Assembly: GCF_019059575.1 (NCBI RefSeq)
Contig: NW_024882948.1
Coordinates: forward strand, 99,419 to 163,418
Direction of reading: 5' to 3'
DNA: 64,000 nt
DNA from: Amphibalanus amphitrite
Lineage: Eukaryota > Arthropoda > Thecostraca > Balanomorpha > Balanidae
Positions within the stretch are counted from its first letter, which is position 1. Every line of letters begins with the position of its first letter. The notes under the pieces were generated by a model. That model was given only the letters and a program-made list of their open reading frames with translations. It did not search any database and was not told the origin of the DNA. Below are positions 12,301 through 22,466 of this stretch, one piece after another. The translations under genes were made by a program, and so were the position numbers.

Positions 12301-13619
12301 CTGCAGTTTCGAGCTGTTGCAGCGGCCAGCCTGCGCTGCCACCCGACACCTCGTAAAAACCCGATTCCAGCCACCGCTCGCCAATCGTAACCCAACCACC
12401 TCACTAAACCACCCCGCCGCGACGGCGCCTGAACCGCCGAAACGACTCCATCCCCGTCCTCTCCCCTTGCCAAACCACCAACACGTCCCAGCAGCCTCCG
12501 CCAGGTGCCAGAGTCTGCCGTCACGAGCGCGAAGAGGCCCTTCTCCCTGCCGCGCCACGCTCGCCGCAGTGGCACGAGCGTGGCGCGGTGGCAGCGCGAA
12601 AGCGGCGAGAAAGAAAGGTGGAACGCGCACCGTTCCGGCGACTGACTTCTCGGCACAAAAAGGAATGTTGTTGGGATGCAAAGACAGTGTACCGATCACT
12701 TCCGTCTCGGCGTGAATACGGTGATAAGTCACAGACGGCCCGTGGCGTAGACTGTTTCGACGAGGTTTTGCACACTCAGCTGTTCTGTTTTCGACATGTC
12801 CCTTCTTTTTATGCTATGCCGCGCGGTGCCAGGTCGCTAACAAGCTCTGTAAGTACATGAGATTCTGCGAATTTCATGCTAAAACCACCGGACTAAAATG
12901 CAATTGCTTGTCCAGTCCGACAACAATGGATTCCGAGCGTTGCATTCCCTTTTCCGGAAAACCAGCCGTCAAGAATTACAATCACGTGCACGAAAAGCTC
13001 TCAGTGAATGCACCACCGTAAAAAGCAAAGTCGGGTCAGACACATCCCAAGTTCAAAGGCAGAATCCGCCTCAGCACAGGATGCAAGCGTCAGCTTTCAA
13101 ATGCTGTCCTTCGTAGGCGCTTTACAACATCTTGTGGCGCCTCTCAAGCACCGCGGTAGCAGGGCACTCGCTCGCCAGTCGCACATTCACAAAGCCAGGT
13201 CTGCAGCACCGTGCCGACCTCTGGTGGCGGCGGCAGCAGCGAACGGAGCAGCAATCGTGGCAGAACGGGTTCGTGAGTCAGCCGGCCGGCCGGGTCGGCC
13301 GCTGCGGCCGGCGCGGCGCACCGGGCCTGCCTGGGGCCCGCAGCGCCGCCGTCCACCTGAAGAACCGGAATCCCGGCCCGCCCGGCCGCCGTTCAAACCG
13401 AGACCTGCAACGGCCGATCGTCCAGCGGCGACCGGTGGGTGGACCGACCGACCGGTCCGGCCGGCCGGCGCCGAGCCAACAAACCGCACCCCCCCCCCCC
13501 CCCGGCCCATGGCCAGCGAGCGAATCTGGAGAGCTCGCCCCGACTGCCAATGCCGTCAGCGACCAGCCGATTTGAACGCTGACGGCTCACCAGAAATGGC
13601 GGGATAACTCAGCTGTGCT
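12301..13619. other. GC-rich gene-free stretch
   Basis: Two CpG-rich blocks (12300-12650 and 13160-13560) give overlapping open frames on both strands, including 238 residues minus at 12016-12732 and 199 residues plus at 13008-13607. Composition is Arg/Pro/Ala-rich in every frame, as expected from GC bias. A run of C lies near 13490-13503. No domain seen. Confidence 0.45.
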
Positions 13620-13726
13620 TTAGTGTTTCCTCTCTGTCGCTACTGTGTCCCGTGCTGCGACCCACTCCAGTTTGGCTGTTGTTGGCCGTACTCACCCATT
13701 TTTCGGTTGCGCTCCTCATCCGCCAC
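13620..13726 (+). repeat. 107-bp perfect direct repeat, copy 1
   Basis: Identical over 107 bp to 14039-14145. On the minus strand each copy contains ATGGGTGAGTACGG, a good splice-donor-like string. Between the copies lie 312 bp including purine-rich 13750-13800 and pyrimidine-rich 13860-13950 tracts. The ends are not TG..CA and no target duplication is seen, so an LTR pair is not supported. Confidence 0.9.
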
Positions 13727-14038
13727 AACCGTGGGTGAGACGACGTCCGACGAGAGAGGGAGAGAAGTAATAAAAAAAACGAAAAAGAGACGGAGGAGAC
13801 AATGTTGAGGACATTGGCGCCGTTGGGGATGGGGGGTGGGAGACGCGCCACTCGCGGCCCGCCTCTGTTGTCACCGTCGTCCCCTCTCACTGACTGACGT
13901 CTGTCCTCTCGTCTCCTCCCTCGCCCTCCCCGCCCTCGCCCCTCCCCACGGACTGCCGCTCCCCAACCCACCTCCGACCCAGCTGGTCTTCACACTCCAG
14001 AGGGGCCACTAAACTTTATTAGGGGACCCTAATACCGA

Positions 14039-14145
14039 TTAGTGTTTCCTCTCTGTCGCTACTGTGTCCCGTGCTGCGACCCACTCCAGTTTGGCTGTTG
14101 TTGGCCGTACTCACCCATTTTTCGGTTGCGCTCCTCATCCGCCAC
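14039..14145 (+). repeat. 107-bp perfect direct repeat, copy 2
   Basis: Second identical copy, offset 419 bp from the first. Perfect identity means a recent duplication, gene conversion or an assembly joint. Confidence 0.9.
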
Positions 14146-15229
14146 CAAAAGCCCAAGCAGGGATGTTGGAGAAAGAACGCGGCCACACGGGGAGAAACAA
14201 TGGTAATCGGCCCGTCCTAAGTCATAAATTAGCCCGCGAAATTGGCGAGTTGGGCAAAAACTGGGCGGTGAGACGTAGCATAACTCCGCCTGGACAAAAA
14301 GTCGAGTCGTGTCGCCGTTTCGCAATGGATCGGGGGCCGGATCGGGTGTGAGGGGCGGTTCCCATTCTGGTGAGTGAGGCCGCGCTCACAATTCGCTACC
14401 GGACAAACGCTCCAGAAATAGAAAAGCGCGATCAATGGACAATATAATCTAAAGCTAGGACGCTGAAAACGAAAGTCGCAACACTTGTTTACAAAATGCA
14501 CAAGGAACCACCTAAGCCGCAAAGGGTGAGAACCTCCTAAATAAGTGATCTAATGGATTGGCGTTCGATGACATATACCTAATCGATTGTGGTATCTAAA
14601 GTGATAATGCCAGATGCATTTTGACTTAGAAGCTTTTTCAAGGTGGCACGTACCAAACAAGTGAAAAAGAAGGGCATTTATTGCCTTTGTTGCAAGCCAC
14701 AGGGTGATTGCGCCACTCCGACAGGTCACGCTAGAAGAGCGTCGGATGGTTGCCGATATAATCCTCCAAGCCTCTGTGGATATAAAGTAGCTCTACTTCG
14801 TCTTGTTGGCATCAAAGTACCTTTGATTTCACGGTATCATCAAAGTGCGAATCCCAGCAACGGTTTTGATCTTGCTTGTGAAGCGGGATATCAGCCTAAA
14901 CCGCCCGTACTAACTCGGTAATTACAGATATATCTCAAACCACAGAGGCCAGCGGTCAATCCACCTACGAAGTCCAAATCCACCAACAGAGCATTGGTAC
15001 CACAGCAATGCCGTAGTCCGGGTTCGCTTGTGTTATTGACACAGTCGAAAGCTCGGGTTAGTGGATCAGCCAGTGAGCAACGATTGAGAGCTGCTCAAAG
15101 CTAAGTCCGAGCCGAGTCGACAAGATTTAGCCGGCCACTCGCCGCCGTCCACCGTCAATCATTCGTCGTTCATCTTCCACTCCAGAGCCTGCAGCAACTG
15201 CAGTTCACCATCCACTGTCTATGATCTGC
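14146..15229. other. Gene-free stretch
   Basis: No gene or element recognised. The frame at 14643-14921 opens with GTG, not ATG, and has no known domain. A GTGAGTGAGG donor-like string lies near 14370. Confidence 0.45.
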
Positions 15230-15420
15230 TCATTGCCCACTATTCATTGAGCAACGTCTGCCGTCCACCACCCGCCCTTTGCTATCTAACGTCCACTTTT
15301 CCCCAACCGACCGTCTGCCGTCCACCATCCACCGCCCACCATCAACCGTCCATCGCCAACTGTCCACCGTCCGCCGCCCACTGTCCACCGTCCCCAATCT
15401 TCCTTCCACAGTCCACCTCA
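15230..15420. repeat. CCGTCCACC/CCGCCCACC degenerate array
   Basis: Pyrimidine-rich tandem array of about 7-9 bp units (CCGTCCACC, CCATCCACC, CCGCCCACC), the reverse complement of the array at 12190-12300. It starts loosely from about 15140. Confidence 0.7.
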
Positions 15421-18400
15421 GGCCAGCAAGGTGGACGGCGAGGCGGGGTCGGCGACACCCGATGTCCATTGTGCCGCTTTTTGCTCGGTGGCGCGGTCAG
15501 GCCTGAACCATCGTCCCGGCACGACACCTTTTTACCCCTCCCAGCAGACGACAATCGCAGCAAGTGCCAACTGTGCCCCGGACGACCGACGCGACAAAAA
15601 GACCCTAATGAACCCTAATGCGTCGTAATTGAAACCAAAGGGGACGCTAGCCATTGCGGTATGCTGTAAATCGCGCGGCTTTCGCGGCTCAAAGGAGCCA
15701 ATCTGGGTTGGACACGGTCTCTCCTAGCTCGGTTCAGGACACGGGCTCTGGACGCGGTCTCTCTGGGGGCGGCTGCTGAGGCTGTCTGGGTCGTGTGAAG
15801 GGCGGGCACCCTGGGGCGACCGCAGCTGGACACTGGGGAGAGGGGAGGAGAGGAGGAGAGAGGAGAGGAGGATCACCGTCAGCTGTGGACACAAAGGCCG
15901 TTCCAATTCAGGGCCATGAGAGCCTCTCAGCACTCAACAGATTTCGTCAATAGGGACAGGCCGAGATGGCAGAATAATAGACCGATGATAATAATAGGAT
16001 ATCGGTGGTAATAGGATCGAATTCAGTGGAGCTAATCTTGGCAGCTGGGCTGACCCAATGTAAAACATGTTGGTGGCCTGAAACTGAGCGGGAGTGGGAC
16101 AGTGAGAGCGATGGTGTGTTCTTGCGTTATTAATCACAAAAATAAAGACGCACAGATATGAAACAAAACACAATAGCGAAGCAAGATAGTTGAAGGATGA
16201 AAGAAAGGCAATTAAAAATGATGAATCATCATTCCGATAAAGAGGAGACACGTTCAGAACCATCCATCTTCTCATTCAACGGTGATAAGATTTGAATTAT
16301 GAGTGTTGTATATTGTCGATAAATCTGTTTAATTTAGCCTAGACTAGAGTAACACAGTCCATGGCCATATATGGCTATCCATTGTCCGCATGTGTTAATT
16401 TTAGCCAAAGAACCAATCGTGTGAAACAATACTGCGCTAGAAAATTAATATCGCCCATGCCTAAAGTTCGAAAATACCACACGGAGCGAATTTATCTACG
16501 GAATTATAATTGAAGCACTCCCGTCACTGGCACTCCTGGCATCTGACCGGAGAATTCGGAACGAATCGCGTCTCATCCTATCCCTCAGCCAGCCCAGCTC
16601 GGAATAGTTTCGCAATCTTTATCGACCGACTTGCGTGCCAACGGTTCTCTGGAGGAATATTTTCGATTGTTCGAGGGCGGTGCACGGTGCAGGTGCACAA
16701 CAGACCGGTGTGATACCAATCGCCACATACGTATCTCACCCACTGCAGACACGAAGGAGAAACACTGCAGGTCCGGACGGGGGACTAGGGGAGCGGACAA
16801 TATCCGGCATGGATAAAAACTGTAATAGGATGATTCAGCACACTGGTTTGGAAAGAATAATTGTAGCAGATATGTAACGACCATAAAATGAATCGCGAAT
16901 TTCCGTACGGATGAACCACATTAAATACACAACAACATCAAACGAAGGCGCGCCTAATAACACAGACGGCAATACATCAGAGCAAATTAACAAAGCCGGA
17001 ACTCATAATGCGTTCTTCTTCCACGCTTCAATGTCTTCCAAAGTAACGCACCGGACAAGGAAGCCCTCCCTCTCCCCGTATGAAGCGCCCTCCCCCACCT
17101 CTAGGTCACTGACCCTCCATAGCAGCACGACCCACACCCGGTTCAATGTCACGGTCCGTCCTCAACTCCGCCTCAATAGATGTGGGGATCGAACAGATGC
17201 GCGTCTAGTGTGTGGGAGGTGACGGAAGATCTCGTCTCCATTCCAGTCCTCATCGGGGCTCGGAACCGCTCTGAACTGAGTGAGTGATTATGTATTTGAA
17301 TGGAGTTACCAATAGTTGGAGTGATTGGCGATAAAGCCTTGTAGACGAGATCAATTCACTTCAAGCTTTGGTTACAGGCTAGTTTTGAATTCCTTGCCAT
17401 GTTGATTATAGTTCAATGTGTTCGATGTGAAGTTCAGAATAACATTGACCATTCAGAGGAGTCAAATATGTCTCAATGGCGTTAAGCTGTCTGTGTACCA
17501 ATGCCTTTGAGTCGTTTGCACTTGTAACCTGTTGCTTAGAGCTTCTCCGAGCACTTACATAACTACCCGGAGCCCAGTAGAGTTTTCTGCGGCAGTTACG
17601 AGCAAAACTCTGCCTTGAGGAACTCGTTAGCGCGAGCCAGGAAACGCTTAGGGGCACGCGGAAGCGGAACGACACTTGTCGCACTTATGCCTGGCCCCAT
17701 CTGCCGCCTACAGGAGGCAGTTACCCTGCGAGTTCACCTCCCACGTCCAACCGACAACACAAAGAAGATGCTCGAGGAAGAGCGTCTCGCGAATAACGTG
17801 GGTCGACCAGCTGATGTCCTAAACAGGAAGCGATTTCACTTCGGCCAAACCCTGCAAGAAATTTTCGGTGTAAAGACACGCCAATGTGGTGGGCCGCGAG
17901 AGCACACCACGGTCACGCCCATAATTCTACGGCGCAAGAGAACGCCATTGAGGTTCATAAACCCATACCGGCTGGGCCTATTTCATCCTCGACTATGGTG
18001 CCTGAAGCAGAATGGATGATAAATCGATAATCCACCATCAGATAGATATACAACACTGATACCCTTCGCGGTGTAATCTTATAATGATGGAGCACCGAGG
18101 TAAACTGAGTCAGGGTGTTATGTAGTAAATACTTCAGATAGCAGCCTAAACGAGGTGCTTTTCCACTCAACTGATTGGTTAAGTGCGGTGTTGATAAAGT
18201 GATGGTGGGTCAGGTTTTCAATTGATCCAGGGTAATTACTTCCGGAATATTGACTATCGATTACCAAACGGAAAATGTCGCCCTATGAAACAACCTCAAC
18301 ACGATGGTTGAGGCACAGTATTATCGACGAATTTCCTTATGGCTGATGTCATCAAATAGCGGCATAATACCGCTAGAAGCTAGCCCATGAGATTTAATTC

Positions 18401-18820
18401 GGCAACTGGAACAATTTTTTCGGCGTGGAACCTGCGGTCGATGGCGCTATTCTTCTGCACATGGCGGGCGCCAGCAATGCTAGATGTCCAATGTCCATCA
18501 TTCTACCCATTCCATTCCTCCGTGACAGAGCGCCATTGTTGGATTCTGCCCATTCCAAAGCAGTCCGTGCTATCGCCTAAGGGTGTCGGAAATTCCACAG
18601 CTGTGCGCCCGATATGGGATGCCAAAGGAAGGCTTTTTCCTTTCCGGCGAACCCCGTTTCTGGTCCCGCCGCGGAGTGCATCACGCTAAGCGTCACGCCG
18701 TTCCGTGCACGACAATCGTGACGCACCACTAGGCGTAACATAGCATGACTGGACCACCAAGGTTCGACTCCGACTCACTACGAGGCCACCAGGGCCGGAC
18801 CGCGAACCTCCGCCGCCTCG
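15421..18820. other. Gene-free stretch
   Basis: No gene recognised. 15830-15880 is a GGA-rich purine tract. 15930-16480 and 18020-18400 are AT-rich. The frame at 17615-18019 (134 residues) has no recognisable domain. Nothing else stands out. Confidence 0.45.
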
Positions 18821-18939
18821 GGGTCACCGCGGGTCATCGCCACTTACCGTGGATCACGCAGAGGTCACGGTGAAGCACCGGCTCCGGGTCACCGTGAATC
18901 ATCGCGCCGGGGTCACCAAAGGGTCGCCAAGAGGTCAGC
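18821..18939 (+). repeat. Array of GGTCA-type words in GC-rich DNA
   Basis: GGGTCA or AGGTCA words at about 18821, 18831, 18862, 18886, 18910 and 18932, with near matches between (GGATCA, GGGTCG). AGGTCA is the nuclear-receptor half-site. The spacers are partly repetitive (ACCG, ATCGC), so this may equally be a decayed minisatellite. Confidence 0.35.
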
Positions 18940-21409
18940 GCGGAGGCCAGTGCCAGCTCGCGGTGCCGGGCGCGCGGCGGGAGGCGCAAGATAAACGGCT
19001 TAGCCACCTTCAGTTGACCGCGACACTCTCCTGGCTCGCCCCCACGCGGTGTCGCAGCGCGCTCGCGCCGGCGCACACTCAGTCTGCGTGTCACGCACGG
19101 TCAATTTCGCGTCACATTAGGATGCGGTATGGAGCGGCGAAGCGTTGCGGGGGTGCACGACCACAAGGCGCAGGCGTCTTGAGCTGTGCAACACCCACCC
19201 CGCCGCCCCTGCACCAGCCGCAAAGGACACAGAAGTGTCCCGTCCCGCCCCGCCTAAACGCTGTGCAGTGGGTGTGTAACACACGCTCGCGCCCCCCATT
19301 TGGCGAATCTCTGCACTAAGAGCGATCGTGACCGGTCCTTGGAGTCGCCGTCGCAGTGTGCGGGGGACAGACAAACGGTAGCGACTCGGGCGGCCCGGTA
19401 CGCCGCCCCGACTCCCACTGTGAGTAATGGTTCAGCCGCGGGAGCCGGGCGGTTGGAGCAGTCAGACGGCGCAGAGACCCGAGCCGATCCTTTGAGGATG
19501 CGTGACACGCCGGATTGCCGCCGGGTCACTGGAAGGATCGTGCTCCGGCCACCGGGCAGCGCAGCGCACCGGGCCTGCTAATGTGTCTACTCACTCAGTC
19601 AATTTGTACGGCAATGAAAGGCACGGCGCCATACAGGCGCGCTGCTAAGCGGACGGACGACGCGCCGTGACTCGGAGAAACGGTCCTTTATCTCCCGAGA
19701 AAATGTAAATACGGCGAAGAGGTGGTGACACGGCCGTTGAAAGGCGATTAACATGAACACAGAGGCTCAGAGAAACAGTCATTCAGTCAGTTTCAAAATG
19801 GCCGTCCGTTGGGCTTTTCCTGTCACATGGACATAGATCGTGATCATAAACAGCTATTATCGACATAACCATCGACCTTGTCACAACTTGACTGTACGAG
19901 GAAACATGACAATGTTATTCGTATGCTCTTTTGGCAGTTCCACTTTCACATGCATCGGAAAAGCGTCACGCTTTCCTGTTGCATTATCAACTTCCGGTCC
20001 AGAATTACATTGACATCATCAATGCAACAATCACACAGCAAGCCAGTATCAAAGAGGAAACAGACCGACAGACCTGTCACACCGGCGATTCTATTTGAGC
20101 ACGTCTCTCGTGTGATGCGGCAACCTTCGTGAGTCACCGGCCGGAGACCACGACAGCGAACAAGAGCATAACACCAACCGGTCAGCCGTAACCACCCGTT
20201 ACGCCGTGACGCGCGAGGTGTGACGCTTGGAATGCCATTATTTTCAGGATAATATTAAGATAATCAAAGCATTTCTAATTCCGGTAAGCCGTTTGTATCT
20301 GTGCCCTGGTAAACTACACGATAGTTTTAGATAAGAAAACTTAGGAAATTCAACATTCAATAAGCGAGGCCGCGAAGTTATGCATCATTGGAACTCGCTG
20401 AGACCTACATCGCATAAAAATCCTCAAGAAAAGCAAAAATAAAATTTCAAAAACGCCCCAGAAGCATTTGCAGGGGCAGCAACACTACAGTCTACTTCTT
20501 GGATGAAATAAGCATCACCTAATAATTTCGCTCAATTAGAAGACAAGACTTTCAAGGTATCAAAAGAATTAATGGCGCTTGTCGCTACCAAATGTCAACA
20601 ATTTGACTGGTCACCTCTGAAGGCACTTCAGGATGTTGTTTTTTTCAGTTCACGGCATTGCCGACTCAACGGTTCCGTTCCCCTGAGAGCCAATTCAATT
20701 ATGCGAGAAACTTTTTTCAATCCAAAGACTATTTTTCTTCTAAGGATATTATGCCAAGTTTGCAGAGAAAGAGTTAAACCAAACCTCATTATCATTATCC
20801 AATGATGCGGAAAGCCTGACGCCGAGGCTGGCACGCTGCCAGAAATTCAATGACGTCATAATGTAGCGATAAACAAAACACTCCAGCCAGCGGCACACAG
20901 TCGCCTGACGATAACAATCACGCCGAAAACAGCTAACTCGTTCAGCGGCCCAGAACATATTTAAACGTCGGACAAAAGCAGTCGAACATAAAGTAGTGAA
21001 GCGTGGAAGCACACAAAAATAAACGCACCATAACATATAAATTCCAGAGAGATTTAATTCAGGCGATGAAATTCAGCAAACGCAGCTGCAATGGAGAGGC
21101 AGTCATAGTCAGATCATCAGGTTAGCAGACTCAGAAAGGAGATAAATCTCGAGCAGATCGAGAGAGCATGTCGGCTGTCTGAAGGAGGGCAATTTGTCTT
21201 CGATACGAGCCTGATGGGACGATCTATTTTAGACTCTCAGAACAGCCACACGTACCTAAGCTACCAAAAATATTTGAAATCAGGACTAATTCACGGCAGA
21301 ATAGTTGCAAAAAGCCCATTGAGTACCCATTTGACATTAACATACTTGTAGCTGAACTATTTATATCGAGGTCTGAAGTAAAAACAAATACTAAGACAAA
21401 TAAAGTTCG
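18940..21409. other. Gene-free stretch
   Basis: GC-rich to about 19680, then AT-rich up to the BEL element. No gene, RNA gene or element recognised. Confidence 0.45.
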
Positions 21410-21414
21410 TAGAT

Positions 21415-22170
21415 TGTTAGTATTTGTTACATATTTACAGCCGCCGGGCCGTCCGGCTGGCCGCCGCTGCTGCAGCGAGCAGCGCTGCGGCGCAGTCTAC
21501 CCGGCGGGCGCTCGGTCGCGCCGCGCGGCGCGTTCGCTGATTGGTGACCCGTGGATCACGTGACTGGCGGTGATGTGGGGCCGGTGCCGCGGCGGCGGCG
21601 CACTCTGGCAGGAGATTCGGGCGGGACCGGAACGTTGTCCGTGTGGTGTGGCTCTCGGAGTCGGACTGATGTGCCGGCTATGTCAGCTCGCTCCGCGGCA
21701 ACGTGTTCGGCGTAATTTGTTGCACGCTGTTGAGAATGGGACTGCTGTCCTGTTCGAAGCCCACCAACTAAATTGCGCCGAACAGCCAAAATCTTAAGAG
21801 GCGGGATTGTAGTTCTGCCTCTAACATCAACCTCGTTCGGCTACCGGTACCCGACGCCTGGCCATGTTAATATAAGCTATATTAACATGGCAGGCCCCCA
21901 TTAGGGATTTACTTACATTTCCTCGGCAATTATTTTGTATACACACGGCCTCACCGTGATTCAAGGAGGCTATAAACGGGTAGCGATTGCGCTCATGTCG
22001 TAATTGAGTTATACTGGCCATTGCACAGTTTGTCTGTACGATTGAATGACCTGATTTATTGTGGCAATAAGACGTGAGGAGCCAAATCCACAGTCTTTTG
22101 GTTAGACCTGATTTGGACACAAAGCCAGAGGCGAGAGGGGAATCTGAACAGTCGGGCTGAGTTCCTGACA
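21415..22170 (+). repeat. 5' LTR of the BEL/Pao element
   Basis: 756 bp with TG..CA ends. GC-rich first 300 bp, then AT-rich. It contains a perfect hairpin at 21861-21891 with 14-bp arms (GCCATGTTAATATA) and a 3-base loop. The short ORFs inside (21556-21789 minus, 21570-21797 plus) recur unchanged in the other LTR and are not genes. Confidence 0.92.
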
Positions 22171-22200
22171 TAAGTCCACCGGGGCCGGATCGTCTTTTCT

Positions 22201-22306
22201 TTCGTTGGGACTTCCGTCTTGGCGATTGGACTGGCTTCGTTGGGACTTCTGTCCTGGCGATTGGGCTGGCCTTCGTTGGGACTACCGTCTTGGCGATTGG
22301 ACTGAC
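22201..22306 (+). repeat. Three tandem 35-bp repeats in the BEL leader
   Basis: Copies at 22201-22235, 22236-22270 and 22272-22306, each beginning TTCGTTGGGACT and containing TGGCGATTGG, with few differences between copies. They lie between the 5' LTR and the gag start, in the untranslated leader where packaging signals are found in LTR elements. Confidence 0.85.
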
Positions 22307-22466
22307 TTTCGATTCCTACCTTGCTGTAATTCTCCTCTCGTGAAATTGAGGTTTTTTTCCGCTTGATCGGATTGATGTCCGGTTAGATGGTTTTGCTATA
22401 ATTTGTTTTACATACAGTCCGCTTTATATTTAAAAATTTAAGTTGAATTTTGAAGCCTGTCACATC

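Noticed and set aside
13620-14145. 107-bp direct repeats as a small LTR pair
   Set aside because: No TG..CA ends and no matching flanks.
18761-18775. GGTTCGACTCC, like a tRNA B-box
   Set aside because: No T-arm pairing, no A-box at the right distance and no acceptor stem.
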